This document shows, piece after piece, positions 1-10,422 of a stretch of DNA of 43,370 nt. Made by a program: the position numbers and the translations under genes. The first letter of the stretch is position 1, and each line of letters opens with the position of its first letter. The notes under the pieces were generated by a model that was not told the DNA's origin, did not search any database, and saw only the letters and a program-made list of their open reading frames with translations. The DNA comes from Actinomycetes bacterium (GTDB lineage Bacteria > Actinomycetota > Actinomycetes > Jiangellales > Jiangellaceae). Where the stretch lies: the NCBI GenBank assembly GCA_021793295.1, contig JAJYTA010000014.1, positions 1-43,370 of the forward strand. The letters run 5' to 3'.

Positions 1-731
1 GGCAGCAGCGCGGGCGTGTCGACGGCGTTGTGCCGTGCGTACACCCCCGGAACCGGCAGCCCCGCCGCTTCCTCCGGGCGGCCCTCGCGGAACCGGCGCT
101 CGGCCAGCTCACGCTGGGTGGGCCGGCTGAAGCGCTTCTCTCGGTGAGTCAGCGCCATCGCCCCGACCGCCGCAGTGATCAACAACGCCGCGACGACCTC
201 GAAGACCCACACGTAGGTGCCGAAGATCAGATCGGCGATGGCTGGGACGTTGCCCTCCGGCGCCGCGCTGCCCATGCCCGCCGGGTCCGGCAGGCTCGCC
301 CGGCCGGTCACCGCGGTCAGCAGGATGATCACGCCGAGCACCGCCAGCGCCGAGGCGGCCCGTTGACCACGGATGGTCTCGATGCGCGAATCGGACGCGT
401 CGACACCGACCAGCATGATGACGAAGAGGAAGACCATCATGATGGCGCCGGTGTAGACGACGATCTGGACCACGCCCAGGAACGGCGCTTCCAGGACCAG
501 GTACAAGACCGCGAGCGAGACCATCGTCACGGCCAGGCACAAGGCTCCGTGCACCGCCTTGCGCGAGAGCACCAGGCCAAGGGCACCGAGTACCGCGAGC
601 GGAGCCATGATCCAGAAAACGGCCTGCTCGCCGCCCGTTCCGCCGGAGGATTCGGCCGCACCGGCGGCCAATGGCACCCACTCGGCCATGGCAGTGGACG
701 CGCTGGACGTGATGGCCAGCACGGACGTCAT
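1..731 (-). CDS. nuoJ: NADH-quinone oxidoreductase subunit J (partial, runs off left edge)
   Basis: Membrane-arm subunit of respiratory complex I, part of the proton-translocating region next to NuoK. The frame opens with ATG at 731 ([10 protein letters not shown]) and stays open to base 1, so 243 residues are visible and the C-terminus lies outside the window. About five hydrophobic segments are visible; the segment around [20 protein letters not shown] is the conserved NuoJ helix that carries the pi-bulge in known structures. The start overlaps the nuoI stop as ATGA, so translation is probably coupled. Actinobacterial NuoJ proteins have long hydrophilic C-terminal tails, and the charged tail here ([20 protein letters not shown]) fits. 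The order after nuoI makes the assignment firm. Confidence 0.95.
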   Translation of the reverse strand, partial: MTSVLAITSSASTAMAEWVPLAAGAAESSGGTGGEQAVFWIMAPLAVLGALGLVLSRKAVHGALCLAVTMVSLAVLYLVLEAPFLGVVQIVVYTGAIMMVFLFVIMLVGVDASDSRIETIRGQRAASALAVLGVIILLTAVTGRASLPDPAGMGSAAPEGNVPAIADLIFGTYVWVFEVVAALLITAAVGAMALTHREKRFSRPTQRELAERRFREGRPEEAAGLPVPGVYARHNAVDTPALL

Positions 732-1273
732 GACGTCTCCTTTCCACCGCTACGGCCGCCGAGACCGGCGCCAAGATAGTAGTCGCGCTCGTCATCACCA
801 AGGCGCATCGGGTGCGGCGGCTCCTCCATCCCGGGCAGCAGCGGCGCCAGCAGATCCTTCTTCTCGTAGATCAGGCTCTCGCGGCTGGAGTCGGCCAGCT
901 CATACTCGTTGGTCATCGTCAGCGCGCGCGTCGGGCACGCTTCGATGCACAGGCCGCACAGGATGCATCGCAAGTAGTTGATCTGGTACACGCGGCCGTA
1001 ACGCTCACCCGGCGAGTACCGCCCGCTCCCGCCTGGCTCGTCGGAGTTGGACGCGCCCTCGACGTAGATGGCGTCGGCCGGGCACGCCCAGGCGCACAGC
1101 TCGCAGCCGACGCACTTCTCGAGCCCGTCCGGGTGCCGGTTGAGCTGGTGGCGGCCGTGGAACCGCGGCGCGACCGGATGCGGCTGTTCCGGATACTGCT
1201 CGGTGATGGGCTTGCGGAACACATTCCGAAACGTGACGCCGAAACCGGCGACCGGATCGAGGAACTTAGGCAT
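728..1273 (-). CDS. nuoI: NADH-quinone oxidoreductase subunit I, 2x[4Fe-4S] ferredoxin-like
   Basis: Complex I hydrophilic-arm subunit that passes electrons through clusters N6a and N6b towards NuoB. From ATG 1273 it is 181 residues. Two CxxCxxCxxxCP motifs are visible: C54, C57, C60, C64 and C103, C106, C109, C113. The frame could be extended further upstream, but that stretch lies inside nuoH. The [20 protein letters not shown] start overlaps the nuoH stop by 8 bp and matches the usual NuoI N-terminus. The acidic C-terminal tail after the second cluster is typical of actinobacterial homologues. The stop overlaps the nuoJ start. Confidence 0.97.
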   Translation of the reverse strand: MPKFLDPVAGFGVTFRNVFRKPITEQYPEQPHPVAPRFHGRHQLNRHPDGLEKCVGCELCAWACPADAIYVEGASNSDEPGGSGRYSPGERYGRVYQINYLRCILCGLCIEACPTRALTMTNEYELADSSRESLIYEKKDLLAPLLPGMEEPPHPMRLGDDERDYYLGAGLGGRSGGKETS

Positions 1274-2600
1274 GACTGCCCTCCCCGGACGTGTCTTCAT
1301 CAGTTGAGGACCTGGACGACGTGGACGTGGTGCCGGCACGAACGGCGGCGGCTGCCGGCTCGGGCACCTGCCCGGGCATGGGTGGCACCGGGTGCCCACC
1401 GGCGAAGGCGTCGAACGGCTCGTCCGACCGGTCGGACCCGGCCTCGTCGTCCGGGCGCTTCTCCGGGATCAGCAAGCTCGCCACCAGGATGACGGCGACG
1501 GCGATGCCGCCGTAGGTCAGGATCTGGCTGCGCTCGATGCCCTCGTTGAACGCCAGGCGCATCGCGGCGACCGCGACGATCCACACCAGTGAGATCGGCA
1601 GCAGCACCTTCCAGCCGAAGTGCATGAACTGGTCGTAGCGAAGCCTAGGCAACGTACCGCGCAGCCAGATGAACAGGAACATCAGCAAGATGATCTTGCC
1701 CAGGAACCACAGGATCGGCCACCAGCCGGTGTTGAACATGCCGTCGTTGATCGCCGAGATCGGCCACGGCGCGCGCCAACCGCCCAGGAACAAGGTCGTG
1801 GCGATCGCCGAGACGTTGACCATGTTCATGTACTCGGCCTGGAACGGCATGGCGTACTTGAACGAGGAGTACTCCGTTCCCCACCCCGCGACCAGCTCGC
1901 CTTCAGCCTCGGGCAGGTCGAAGGGCGCACGGTTGGTCTCACCGACCATCGAGATGAGGTACACCACGAACGACGGCATCAAGATGATGCCGTACCAGAG
2001 CCGCTCCTGGCTCTCCACGATCCCGGACGTGGACATGGTGCCGGCGAACAGGAACACGCCGACGAACGACAACCCCATGACCAGCTCGTACGAGATGACC
2101 TGAGCGGTCGAGCGCAGCGCTCCGAGCAGCGGGTACGGCGAACCACTCGACCAGCCGGCGAGCATGAGCCCGTACACGCCCACCGATGCGATGGCCAGCG
2201 TGAACAGCACCGCGACCGGCATGTCGGTCACCTGCAGCCGAGTCTCGTGACCGAAGATCGACACTTCGGGGCCCATCGGGATGACGGCCATGATGAGGAA
2301 CGCGGGCACCAGCGAGATGATCGGCGCGACGACGTAGACGATCTTGTCAGCGGCCCTCGGGACGATGTCCTCTTTGAACATCAGCTTCGTGCCGTCGGCG
2401 AGGCTTTGCAGCCAGCCGCCGGGGCCGGTCCGGTTCGGGCCGACCCGGTGCTGCATCCGCGCCACGACCTTGCGCTCGAACACGATGTTGAACAGCGTGA
2501 GCAGGATGAGCAAGACGAAGATCGCCAGGCACTTGATGGCGATGATCCACCACGGGTCGTTACCGAACGCCCCGAGGTCGTAGGACTGAGCCGCGATCAC
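1266..2600 (-). CDS. nuoH: NADH-quinone oxidoreductase subunit H
   Basis: Membrane subunit at the junction of the two arms of complex I that forms much of the quinone-binding chamber. The GTG start at 2600 overlaps the nuoG stop (GTGA). It is 444 residues with about eight to nine membrane helices. Conserved NuoH stretches are visible: [19 protein letters not shown] in the first cytoplasmic loop and [20 protein letters not shown] in the acidic quinone-site loop. The last ~65 residues are a hydrophilic Pro/Ala/Ser-rich tail (from about [10 protein letters not shown]) absent from E. coli NuoH but common in actinobacteria; it contributes nothing recognisable. Confidence 0.97.
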   Translation of the reverse strand: MIAAQSYDLGAFGNDPWWIIAIKCLAIFVLLILLTLFNIVFERKVVARMQHRVGPNRTGPGGWLQSLADGTKLMFKEDIVPRAADKIVYVVAPIISLVPAFLIMAVIPMGPEVSIFGHETRLQVTDMPVAVLFTLAIASVGVYGLMLAGWSSGSPYPLLGALRSTAQVISYELVMGLSFVGVFLFAGTMSTSGIVESQERLWYGIILMPSFVVYLISMVGETNRAPFDLPEAEGELVAGWGTEYSSFKYAMPFQAEYMNMVNVSAIATTLFLGGWRAPWPISAINDGMFNTGWWPILWFLGKIILLMFLFIWLRGTLPRLRYDQFMHFGWKVLLPISLVWIVAVAAMRLAFNEGIERSQILTYGGIAVAVILVASLLIPEKRPDDEAGSDRSDEPFDAFAGGHPVPPMPGQVPEPAAAAVRAGTTSTSSRSSTDEDTSGEGSHA

Positions 2601-5056
2601 GAGGAAGCACCTTTCTGCAGCGCGACGACCTGCCCGGCCTCGGCAGCGAGGTCGGCGTGAACGTGCGAGCCCGGAGAGTTCTCCGGCAGCCAGACGACGC
2701 GGTCGGGCATCTCGGTGATCCGCACCGGCAGCGTGATGGCACCGGCGTCGGTGCGCACCGTCAGCTCGTCGCCGTCGGCGACCCCGACCTCACGCGCCGT
2801 TCCCGCAGACACTCGCGCTTCAGCGGCGTGCGCGGTCTGCGCCAGGTGCGGCTCACCATCCTGACCGCGCCCGGAGTCGAGCATGAGCCGCCAGGTCGCC
2901 AGGACCGCCTGAGCGGCTCCGGGAGCCGGCGGGCCCGATGTCGCGGTCTCTGCCGGTTCGACCCGCGCACCGTCCCAGTCGCCGAAGGCGGCCAACTCGG
3001 TCCGGATCGCGTCCACGTCGCGGACACCGAGCCGGATGTCGAGCTCGTCGGCCAGCGTGTCGAGCACAGCGGCGTCGCTCAGCGCCGCCGTCTCGGTCAG
3101 CACCTGCGGGAACGGGCGCTCCCGGCCTTCCCAGTCGATGAACGTGCCGGCCTTCTCGACCGGCGGAGCCACCGGGAGTACGACGTCGGCGCGCTCGGTG
3201 ATCTCGCTGCGCCGCACCTCGAGGCTGACGACGAAGTCCGCGGCCTCGACGCTCGCGCGCGCCGCGGCGGGATCCGGGAGATCGGCCAGCTCGACACCCC
3301 CGACCAGCAGGCCGCTGAGCGTGCCGTTGCGCGCCGCCTGCAAGATCCCGGCGGTGTCGCGACCGGGCAGCGCCGGAACGTTGCTCACCGACCAGGCGGC
3401 GGCCACGTCGACTCGGGCCTCGGCGTCAGAGACCGGCCGGCCACCCGGCAGCAGGCCCGGCAGAGCGCCGGCCTCGACCGCGCCTCGCTCGCCAGCGCGC
3501 CGCGGCACCCACGCCAGGCGCGCCCCAGTGACCGTCGCCACCCGCGCCACGGCCGACAGCGCGCCGGGAATCGCCGCCAGGCGGGACCCGGCCAGGATGA
3601 CCGCGTCCTTCTGGCGCAGCGCGTCGGCGAGGTAGGACACGCGGTCGTCGCCGAGGGTGATCGCGTTGAGGATCTCCGGTTCGGTACCGGGTGCTGCCGG
3701 CAGCAACGTCCCGGACATCTTCTCCAGCCCGCGCGTGGCGAACGGGGCGATCGCGTGGACACGGGTCGGCGCGGCCGCCCGGCTGGCCTTGCGGAGGCGC
3801 AGGAAGATCGCCCCGGCCTCCTCTTCGGGCTCGAGCCCGACCAGGAGCACGGTCGGCGCCTTCTCGAGGTCGGTGTAGGTGACGCCGAGCCCGGTGCCCG
3901 CGATGGAGCCGAGGAAGGCTGCTTCCTCGGCCGAATGCACGCGCGCGCGGAAGTCGACGTCGTTGGTGTCGAGCACCACCCGGGCGAACTTGGCGTAGGC
4001 GTAGGCGTCCTCGACCGTCAACCGGCCACCGGGCAGCACGCCCACCCCGGCGGCGTCACGCGCTCGGGCCAGCCCGCGCGCGGCGAGCGTCAGAGCCTCC
4101 GGCCACGACGCCGTCACCAGCTCACCGGTCTCTTCGTCGCGCACCAGCGGGTGCCACAAGCGGTCGTCCAGGTTCGGCCAGCGGAAGGCGAAGCGGTCCT
4201 TGTCGGTGATCCACTCCTCGTTCACCTCGGGGTCGTCACCGGCGAGGCGGCGCATGACCGTGCCCCGACGGTGGTCGACCCGGATGGCGCTGCCGCACGC
4301 GTCGTGCTCGGCCACCGAGGGCACCGACACCAAATCGAACGGCCGGGCGCGGAACCGGTAGGCCGCCGAGGTCAGCGCGCCGACCGGACAGATCTGGATC
4401 GTATTGCCGGAGAAGTAGCTTTGGAACGGCTGGTCCTCGTAGATGCCCACCTGCTGCAGTGCGCCACGCTCGAGCAACTCGATGAACGGGTCACCGGCGA
4501 TCTCCTTGGAGAAGCGGGTGCACCGTGCGCACAGCACGCAGCGCTCACGGTCGAGCAGGACCTGGGCCGAGATGCTGATCGGCTTCGGGAACGTGCGCTT
4601 CTTGCCCTCGTAGCGCGAATCGCCACGGCCGTTGCTCATCGCCTGGTTCTGCAGCGGGCACTCGCCGCCCTTGTCGCAGACCGGGCAGTCCAGCGGGTGG
4701 TTGATCAGCAGGAACTCCATGATGCCCTGCTGGGCCTTGTCCGCGACCGGCGAGGTCAACTGGGTCTTGACCACCATGCCCGGCATCACTGCGAGGGTGC
4801 ACGACGCCTGCGGCTTGGGCATCCCCCGCCCGTTGCCGGCATCGACGACCTCGACCAGGCACTGGCGGCAGGCACCGACCGGGTCGAGCAACGGGTGATC
4901 GCAGAACCGCGGGATCTGGATCCCGATGAGCTCTGCAGCCCGGATGAGCAGGGTGCCTTCAGGAACGCTCACTTCGAACCCGTCGATGGTGAGCGTGACC
5001 ATGTTGGGCTGCGGCTCCACGGCGTCGGACGCGGCGGAGTTGGTCGTGACAGTCAT
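2597..5056 (-). CDS. nuoG: NADH-quinone oxidoreductase subunit G (N7 cluster ligands missing)
   Basis: Largest hydrophilic subunit of complex I, an electron wire in the peripheral arm; 819 residues from ATG 5056. Ligands visible: [2Fe-2S] N1b C52, C63, C66, C86; [4Fe-4S] N5 H120, C124, C127, C133; [4Fe-4S] N4 C173, C176, C179, C223. A molybdopterin-oxidoreductase-like domain follows. The four positions that in E. coli and Thermus hold the off-pathway cluster N7 (spacing C-x2-C-x3-C-x27-C) are A249, D252, S256 and T284 here, so N7 is predicted absent, as in mitochondrial 75-kDa subunits. It is separated from nuoF by 34 bp and overlaps nuoH. Confidence 0.97.
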   Translation of the reverse strand: MTVTTNSAASDAVEPQPNMVTLTIDGFEVSVPEGTLLIRAAELIGIQIPRFCDHPLLDPVGACRQCLVEVVDAGNGRGMPKPQASCTLAVMPGMVVKTQLTSPVADKAQQGIMEFLLINHPLDCPVCDKGGECPLQNQAMSNGRGDSRYEGKKRTFPKPISISAQVLLDRERCVLCARCTRFSKEIAGDPFIELLERGALQQVGIYEDQPFQSYFSGNTIQICPVGALTSAAYRFRARPFDLVSVPSVAEHDACGSAIRVDHRRGTVMRRLAGDDPEVNEEWITDKDRFAFRWPNLDDRLWHPLVRDEETGELVTASWPEALTLAARGLARARDAAGVGVLPGGRLTVEDAYAYAKFARVVLDTNDVDFRARVHSAEEAAFLGSIAGTGLGVTYTDLEKAPTVLLVGLEPEEEAGAIFLRLRKASRAAAPTRVHAIAPFATRGLEKMSGTLLPAAPGTEPEILNAITLGDDRVSYLADALRQKDAVILAGSRLAAIPGALSAVARVATVTGARLAWVPRRAGERGAVEAGALPGLLPGGRPVSDAEARVDVAAAWSVSNVPALPGRDTAGILQAARNGTLSGLLVGGVELADLPDPAAARASVEAADFVVSLEVRRSEITERADVVLPVAPPVEKAGTFIDWEGRERPFPQVLTETAALSDAAVLDTLADELDIRLGVRDVDAIRTELAAFGDWDGARVEPAETATSGPPAPGAAQAVLATWRLMLDSGRGQDGEPHLAQTAHAAEARVSAGTAREVGVADGDELTVRTDAGAITLPVRITEMPDRVVWLPENSPGSHVHADLAAEAGQVVALQKGASS

Positions 5057-5090
5057 CGGCTGACACTCACTTTCTTACGCGCTCCAGCCA

Positions 5091-6452
5091 TCAGGCTCGG
5101 ACCCCAGCTTCCTGCTGGCTCTCGGGAGCGAACAGGGTCGAGGCGGCCGGGTCGAACGGGCAGCCCTGATTCTCGAAGTGGGCGATGTACTCGTCGCGGA
5201 AGTACTGGATCGACGAGACGACCGGCGCGACGCCGCCGTCCGCCAGCGCGCAGAAGGAGCGCCCGGCGATGTTGTCGCTCATGTCGAGCAGCTTGTCGAG
5301 GTCGGCCTCGGTCCCGTCGCCCTTCTCGAGCCGGTCGAAGATCTGCACCATCCACCAGAAGCCCTCGCGGCACGGGGTGCATTTCCCGCACGACTCGTGC
5401 TTGTAGAACTCGACCCAGCGGCCGGTGGCGCGCACCACGCACGTGGTGTCGTCGAAGATCTGCAGCGCCCGGGTACCGAGCAACGAGCCCACCCCGGCCA
5501 TGCCTTCGAAGTCCAGCGGGACGTCGAGGTGATCGGCGGTGAGCATCGGCGTGGACGAACCTCCGGGCGTCCAGAACTTCAGCTCGTGGCCGGCGCGAAC
5601 GCCCCCGGCCATGTCCAGCAGCTCCCGCAGCGTGATACCGAGCGGAGCCTCGTACTGGCCAGGATTGGTGACGTGCCCGGACAACGAGAAGATGCCGAAT
5701 CCCGGCGATTTCTCCGTGCCCATGGTGCGGAACCAGTCCGCGCCGCGCTCGACGATCGAGGGCACCGACGCGATGGTCTCCACGTTGTTGATCACCGTCG
5801 GCGACGCATAGAGCCCCGCGACGGCCGGGAACGGCGGCTTCAGCCTGGGCTGGCCGCGCCTGCCCTCGAGCGAGTCGAGCAGCGCTGTCTCCTCGCCACA
5901 GATGTAGGCGCCGGCGCCGGCATGCACCACGACGTCGATGTCGACGCCGGAGTCGAGGATGTTGGTACCGAGATAGCCGGCTTCATAGGCCTCGGCTACC
6001 GCGTTCTGCATGCGGCGGAACACATGCAGAACCTCGCCGCGCACATAGATGAACGCGGTCTTGGCGCCGATGGCGTACGAGGTGATGATCACACCCTCGA
6101 GCAGGACGTGCGGGTCGGCCATCATCAACGGGATGTCCTTGCACGTGCCCGGCTCGGACTCGTCGGCGTTGACCACCAGATAGGTCGGCTTCGGGCTGTC
6201 TTTCGGAATGAAGCTCCACTTCATCCCCGTCGGGAAACCAGCGCCGCCACGACCGCGCAGGCCGGAGTCCTTCACCGCCTCGATGATGTCCTCGGGCTTG
6301 CGCTGCAACGCCATGCGCAACGCCTTGTACCCGCCCGCCTTCTCGTAGGCGCGCCGAGTGAACGAGTCCGGCTGATCCCAGCGCTGCGTGAGCACCGGGG
6401 TCAGCGTGATCGGCTCCCGCCCGCCCGGAGCATCCACGGTTGGTTCAGTCAC
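5091..6452 (-). CDS. nuoF: NADH-quinone oxidoreductase subunit F (NADH/FMN-binding)
   Basis: Entry subunit of complex I: binds NADH and FMN and holds [4Fe-4S] cluster N3. It is 453 residues from a GTG at 6452 that overlaps the nuoE stop (GTGA). The glycine-rich nucleotide site GRGGAGFPTG is at residues 67-76, the NADESEPGTCKDI FMN region near 95-107, and the N3 ligands are C355, C358, C361 (ESCGKCTPCREG) and C401. Length and residue order match the family throughout. It forms the dehydrogenase module with NuoE and NuoG, which flank it. Confidence 0.98.
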   Translation of the reverse strand: MTEPTVDAPGGREPITLTPVLTQRWDQPDSFTRRAYEKAGGYKALRMALQRKPEDIIEAVKDSGLRGRGGAGFPTGMKWSFIPKDSPKPTYLVVNADESEPGTCKDIPLMMADPHVLLEGVIITSYAIGAKTAFIYVRGEVLHVFRRMQNAVAEAYEAGYLGTNILDSGVDIDVVVHAGAGAYICGEETALLDSLEGRRGQPRLKPPFPAVAGLYASPTVINNVETIASVPSIVERGADWFRTMGTEKSPGFGIFSLSGHVTNPGQYEAPLGITLRELLDMAGGVRAGHELKFWTPGGSSTPMLTADHLDVPLDFEGMAGVGSLLGTRALQIFDDTTCVVRATGRWVEFYKHESCGKCTPCREGFWWMVQIFDRLEKGDGTEADLDKLLDMSDNIAGRSFCALADGGVAPVVSSIQYFRDEYIAHFENQGCPFDPAASTLFAPESQQEAGVRA

Positions 6453-7216
6453 TTCGCCTCTCCTCGACCCTCGATGGCGCGCTGACCGCCTTCGGGCGCG
6501 GTCCAGCCGCGCTCCTCAGCCAGGGTGCGCCCCACCAGCGACGCCGGTCCTGCCTGGGGCCCCTCGGTGGCCAGGTCGTCCGGGAAGCCGGCCAGCACGC
6601 GCTCGGCCTGGCGCCAGGTGCAGATCCGCGGCCCGCGCGTCGACGTCACCTGTTCTCCGGCTCGCAGCCGATCGACCAGCTCGACAGCCGACTCAGGGGT
6701 TTGGTTGTCGACGAACTCCCAGTTCACCACCATGACCGGCGCAAAGTCGCAGGCCGCGTTGCACTCGACCCGCTCCAGCGAGACCTTGCCGTCCTCGGTG
6801 GTCTCGTCGTGCCCGATCCCCAGGTGCTCCGACAGGTCCTCGAAGATCCGGTCACCGCCCATGATCGCGCACAGCGTGTTGGTGCACACGCCGACGTGGT
6901 ACTCACCGACCGGCCGGCGCTTGTACATCGTGTAGAAGGTCGCCACCGCCGCGACCTCGGCCTCGGTGATGTCGAGGATCTGTGCGCACATCTCGATGCC
7001 GGCGGGGGTGACGTGCCCCTCGTAGGACTGCACCAGGTGCAGCATCGGCAGCAGCGCCGACCGCGGCTCGGGGTACCGGGCCACGATCTCGCGCAGCTCT
7101 GCGCGCGCGTTGTCGTCCAGTTTCGTTGGAGACGATTCTTCTGGTCGCACTCCGGTCCTCACTCGCTCCGCCGACCGCTGCGCTTGCTCGTCGTCTCGCC
7201 GCTCCGTGTCGCTCAT
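6449..7216 (-). CDS. nuoE: NADH-quinone oxidoreductase subunit E ([2Fe-2S] N1a)
   Basis: Thioredoxin-fold [2Fe-2S] subunit of the NADH dehydrogenase module. It is 255 residues from ATG 7216, which overlaps the nuoD stop (ATGA). Cluster N1a ligands are C111, C116, C152 and C156 (VCTNTLC ... ECNAAC). Compared with E. coli NuoE (~166 aa) it has about 35 extra charged residues at the N-terminus and about 60 at the C-terminus; both extensions are usual in actinobacteria. The first ~33 residues are charged and poorly conserved in appearance, so a downstream start cannot be excluded. Confidence 0.96.
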   Translation of the reverse strand: MSDTERRDDEQAQRSAERVRTGVRPEESSPTKLDDNARAELREIVARYPEPRSALLPMLHLVQSYEGHVTPAGIEMCAQILDITEAEVAAVATFYTMYKRRPVGEYHVGVCTNTLCAIMGGDRIFEDLSEHLGIGHDETTEDGKVSLERVECNAACDFAPVMVVNWEFVDNQTPESAVELVDRLRAGEQVTSTRGPRICTWRQAERVLAGFPDDLATEGPQAGPASLVGRTLAEERGWTAPEGGQRAIEGRGEAK

Positions 7217-8574
7217 CGGTCACACCCGCCCATCACCGGGTCGATGCTCGCGATGGCGACGATGACGTCGGCGATCATCCCGCCCTCGCACATCGCCGCG
7301 ACGGCCTGCAGGTTGTTGAACGACGGGTCACGGAAATGCACGCGCCACGGACGGGTCCCGCCCTCGGAGACCACATGCGCGCCCAGTTCGCCGCGTGGCG
7401 ACTCGACCGGCACGTAGACCTGCCCGGCCGGTACCCGGAAGCCCTCGGTCACCAGTTTGAAGTGGTGAATCAGGGCCTCCATGGACTCACCCATGATGTG
7501 GCGGATGTGGTCGAGGGAGTTGCCCATGCCGTCGCTGCCGATGGCCAGTTGCGCGGGCCAGGCGATCTTCTTGTCGGCGACCATCACCGGGCCCGGCTCC
7601 AGCCGGTCGAGGCACTGCTCGACGATCTTCAGCGACTCCTTGATCTCGTCGACGCGGATGCGGAACCGGTCGTAGGAGTCGGCGTTGTCACGGGTGGGAA
7701 CCTCGAAGTCGTAGGTCTCGTACCCGCAGTAGGGCTGCGTCTTGCGGATGTCCCACGGCAGGCCGGTCGAGCGCAGCACCGGGCCGGTGATCCCGAGCGC
7801 CATGCAGCCGGCCAGGTCGAGGTAGCCGATGTCGACGGTGCGGCCCTTGAAGATCGGGTTCTCGTTGCACAGATCCTCGTACTCACCGATGTGGTCCCAC
7901 ATCCAGCGCAAGTACTCGCGCACGCTCTCGACCGCGCCGGGCGGCAGGTCTTGGGCCACCCCGCCCGGACGGAAGTAGGCGCTGTTCATCCGCAACCCGC
8001 TGATCAGCTCGAACAGGTCGAGGGTGAGTTCGCGCTCGCGGAAACCGTTGGTCATGACGGTCAGCGCGCCCATCTCCATGCCGCCGGTGGCGATGGCCAC
8101 CAAGTGCGACGAGATGCGGTTGAGCTCCATCATCATGACCCGGATGACGTTCGCCCGCTCGGGGATCTCGTCGGTGATGCCGAGCAGCTTCTCGACACCG
8201 AGCACGTAGGCGGCCTCGTTGAAGAACGGCGACAGGTAGTCCATTCGCGTCACGAAGGTGACGCCCTGGGTCCAGTTGCGGTACTCGAGGTTCTTCTCGA
8301 TACCGGTGTGCAGATACCCGACACCACATCGGGCCTCGGTGACCGTCTCGCCGTCCAGTTCGAGGATGATCCGGAGCACACCGTGCGTGGACGGGTGCTG
8401 CGGGCCCATGTTGACCACGATGCGTTCCTGGCCCGCGACGGCCGCGTCGACCACGTCGGACCAGTCCTGCCCGGTGACGGTGTAGACCGGTCCCTCGGTC
8501 GTCTCGCGCACCCCGGCGTAGGGATCGTCCGTGTCGGCGCCGGTCGGCGTGAAGGTGACGTCGTTGTGGCTCAT
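7213..8574 (-). CDS. nuoD: NADH-quinone oxidoreductase subunit D (49-kDa type)
   Basis: Homologue of the NiFe-hydrogenase large subunit; with NuoB it forms the quinone-reduction site of complex I. It is 453 residues from ATG 8574, which shares one base with the nuoC stop (TGATG). The [10 protein letters not shown] loop near residue 60 contains the conserved histidine that contacts the quinone headgroup, and the protein ends in the family-typical DPVMGGCDR. NuoC and NuoD are separate genes here, unlike the fused NuoCD of E. coli. Confidence 0.98.
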   Translation of the reverse strand: MSHNDVTFTPTGADTDDPYAGVRETTEGPVYTVTGQDWSDVVDAAVAGQERIVVNMGPQHPSTHGVLRIILELDGETVTEARCGVGYLHTGIEKNLEYRNWTQGVTFVTRMDYLSPFFNEAAYVLGVEKLLGITDEIPERANVIRVMMMELNRISSHLVAIATGGMEMGALTVMTNGFRERELTLDLFELISGLRMNSAYFRPGGVAQDLPPGAVESVREYLRWMWDHIGEYEDLCNENPIFKGRTVDIGYLDLAGCMALGITGPVLRSTGLPWDIRKTQPYCGYETYDFEVPTRDNADSYDRFRIRVDEIKESLKIVEQCLDRLEPGPVMVADKKIAWPAQLAIGSDGMGNSLDHIRHIMGESMEALIHHFKLVTEGFRVPAGQVYVPVESPRGELGAHVVSEGGTRPWRVHFRDPSFNNLQAVAAMCEGGMIADVIVAIASIDPVMGGCDR

Positions 8575-9392
8575 CAGTTGTAGGCCCTCCGCTCGTCGGG
8601 CGGCGGAATAGTCGCGCCCTTGTACTCCACCGGGATCCCGCCCAGCGGGTAGTCCTTGCGCTGCGGATGCCCCGGCCAGTCGTCGGGCATCTCGATCCGG
8701 GTGAGGGACGGATGCCCGTCGAAGATGATGCCGAAGAAGTCGTAGGTCTCACGCTCGTGCCAGTTCACCGACGGATAGGTGGACACGATGGACGGGATGT
8801 GCGGATCGCCGTCCGGACAGGCGACCTCGAGGTTGACCCGGCGGTTGTGGGTGATCGACAACAGCTGGTAGCAGGCGTGCAGCTCGCGGCCGGTCTCCTC
8901 CGGGTAGTGCACGCCGTTGACGCCCATGCACATCTCGAAGCGCAGTGCGGCGTCGTCGCGGAACACCCGTGCCACCTCCGGCAACCGGTCCCGCTTGACG
9001 AAGAACGTGATCTGGCCGCGGTCGACGACGACCTTCTCGAACACGTCGTCGCTGAGGCCCGCATCGCTCAACGCTGCGCTGACGTCATCGCCGAGCCGCT
9101 CCAGCTCGTCGTGCCACGGCCGCGGCGTCGACCCGCCGCGGATCGGGTTGGTGTCGCGTACGACCAACCGGCCGTAGCCGGACGTGTCGCCGCTCCCGTC
9201 GACGCCGAACATGCCTCGGCGGCTGGGATGCGGCGGCGGTAGTTCCGGCCCGCGGGTGTCGACGGCGTCACCTGGCGCCTCGGCCAGGCCCGGAGCCGGG
9301 TCACCGCCGGTGGTGACCTTCTCCTTCGAGCCGTCTTCGGTCCCGCCCTGCTCGGAGGTGGGGTCGGGCTTCTTGGGATCGTCGGGACTCAC
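8574..9392 (-). CDS. nuoC: NADH-quinone oxidoreductase subunit C (30-kDa type)
   Basis: Structural subunit of the complex I peripheral arm. The GTG at 9392 ([10 protein letters not shown]) overlaps the nuoB stop as GTGA, giving 272 residues; longer versions of the frame only read antiparallel through nuoB. The first ~75 residues are hydrophilic and low-complexity, as in other actinobacterial NuoC proteins. The core then shows the signature [20 protein letters not shown] and the end [13 protein letters not shown]. Gene order nuoB-C-D and the overlaps on both sides support the call. Confidence 0.95.
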   Translation of the reverse strand: MSPDDPKKPDPTSEQGGTEDGSKEKVTTGGDPAPGLAEAPGDAVDTRGPELPPPHPSRRGMFGVDGSGDTSGYGRLVVRDTNPIRGGSTPRPWHDELERLGDDVSAALSDAGLSDDVFEKVVVDRGQITFFVKRDRLPEVARVFRDDAALRFEMCMGVNGVHYPEETGRELHACYQLLSITHNRRVNLEVACPDGDPHIPSIVSTYPSVNWHERETYDFFGIIFDGHPSLTRIEMPDDWPGHPQRKDYPLGGIPVEYKGATIPPPDERRAYN

Positions 9393-9943
9393 CGCAGTAG
9401 CCCTTTCATCTCGTGCGTCGCCGGCGCCTCGAGCGCGGCGGCCTCGGCTTCGGCCTCCGCGGCCTCGCGGTGCGCACCCAGCTTGGTGTGCTGGATCTGC
9501 TCGTGCAGCTTCAAGATGGCGTCGATCAGCATCTCCGGGCGCGGCGGGCAGCCGGGCAGGTAGACGTCCACCGGCACGATGTGGTCCACGCCCTGCACGA
9601 TGGCGTAGTTGTTGAACATCCCGCCGCTGCTGGCGCAGACGCCCATCGACAGGACCCACTTGGGGTTGGCCATCTGGTCGTAGATCTGGCGCAGCACCGG
9701 AGCCATCTTCTGGCTGACGCGGCCGGCGACGATCATCAAGTCGGCCTGACGCGGCGACGCACGGAAGACCTCCATGCCGAAGCGCGACGAGTCGTGCCGC
9801 GGGCCACCGAAGGCCATCATCTCGATCGCGCAGCACGCCAGGCCGAACGTCGCCGGCCACACCGAACTCTTGCGCATGAATCCGAGCACGCCTTCGACGG
9901 TGCTCAGCATGACACCGGCTGGCAGCTTCTCTTCGATGCCCAT
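9389..9943 (-). CDS. nuoB: NADH-quinone oxidoreductase subunit B (cluster N2)
   Basis: Holds terminal [4Fe-4S] cluster N2 that reduces menaquinone. It is 184 residues from ATG 9943, preceded by a GGGAGG ribosome-binding site. The N2 ligands are C37, C38, C103 and C132 (the tandem LACCAIE motif, VCASSGG and GCPPRP). The C-terminal tail after GCPPRPE is Ala/Glu-rich. It lies 28 bp downstream of nuoA and overlaps nuoC by 4 bp. Confidence 0.98.
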   Translation of the reverse strand: MGIEEKLPAGVMLSTVEGVLGFMRKSSVWPATFGLACCAIEMMAFGGPRHDSSRFGMEVFRASPRQADLMIVAGRVSQKMAPVLRQIYDQMANPKWVLSMGVCASSGGMFNNYAIVQGVDHIVPVDVYLPGCPPRPEMLIDAILKLHEQIQHTKLGAHREAAEAEAEAAALEAPATHEMKGLLR

Positions 9944-9971
9944 CGCTCACGCCCTCCCTTCAGGTCGCAAC

Positions 9972-10331
9972 TCAATCCCAGTCCAGGCCGCCACGCCGCC
10001 ACTCGTACGCGAACGGCACCGTGATCAGGACGATGAACGTCACCATCGCGAGGAAACCGAAGACACCAAGGTGGTCGAACCGCACCGCCCACGGGTACAG
10101 GAAGATGATCTCGATGTCGAAGATGATGAACGTCATGGCGGTCAGGTAGTACTTGATCGGGAATCGCCCGCCGCCGGCGGCTTGCGGCGTCGGTTCGATA
10201 CCGCATTCGTACGAGTCGAGCCGGGCGCGGTTGTACCGCTTGGGCCCGGCCACGGCCGAGAACGCGACGGAACCGACCGCGAAGACGGCGGCCAGCACGA
10301 TGAGGCCGATGACCGGCGCGTAGAGGCTCAC
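9972..10331 (-). CDS. nuoA: NADH-quinone oxidoreductase subunit A
   Basis: Three-helix membrane subunit of complex I near the quinone chamber. I place the start at GTG 10331 (V/M-SLYAPVIGLIVL), giving 119 residues, because this lines up with the N-termini I know for Streptomyces and Mycobacterium NuoA (MNxYxPILVL). An in-frame GTG at 10400 would add 23 hydrophilic residues and has no good ribosome-binding site. Conserved features: GPKRYNRARLDSYECGIEP and KYYLTAMTFIIFDIEIIFLYPWA. The start overlaps, as GTGA, the stop of a 13-codon ORF with its own strong Shine-Dalgarno, suggesting coupled translation. Confidence 0.93.
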   Translation of the reverse strand: MSLYAPVIGLIVLAAVFAVGSVAFSAVAGPKRYNRARLDSYECGIEPTPQAAGGGRFPIKYYLTAMTFIIFDIEIIFLYPWAVRFDHLGVFGFLAMVTFIVLITVPFAYEWRRGGLDWD

Positions 10332-10369
10332 GCGAAACCACCCTTCTCGGTACCGGTTCGGTAAGTCAT
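10328..10369 (-). CDS. Candidate 13-aa leader ORF upstream of nuoA
   Basis: ATG at 10369 follows AGGAG by 6 nt, a good Shine-Dalgarno. It encodes MTYRTGTEKGGFA and ends in TGA overlapping the nuoA GTG (GTGA at 10331-10328). The arrangement would load ribosomes onto nuoA, which has no strong site of its own. The alternative is that nuoA starts upstream at 10400, in which case this ORF is an out-of-frame accident. Confidence 0.4.
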   Translation of the reverse strand: MTYRTGTEKGGFA

Positions 10370-10422
10370 CCTCGTCTCCTCGTTCGTCAGCCGCTGACAC
10401 TCCGGGGTGCGCATGAGTCTGC

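Noticed and set aside
2657-5542. A 961-codon open frame on the plus strand opposite nuoG/nuoF
   Set aside because: Arg/Asp/Gly-rich nonsense with no family features, exactly antisense to conserved complex I genes; a by-product of high GC.
7126-8583. Plus-strand 485-codon frame opposite nuoD
   Set aside because: Low-complexity His/Asp/Val-rich antisense translation with no plausible start site.
8574-9950. A long NuoC with ~185 extra N-terminal residues
   Set aside because: The extension is an out-of-frame reading of nuoB; GTG 9392 gives the normal actinobacterial NuoC.
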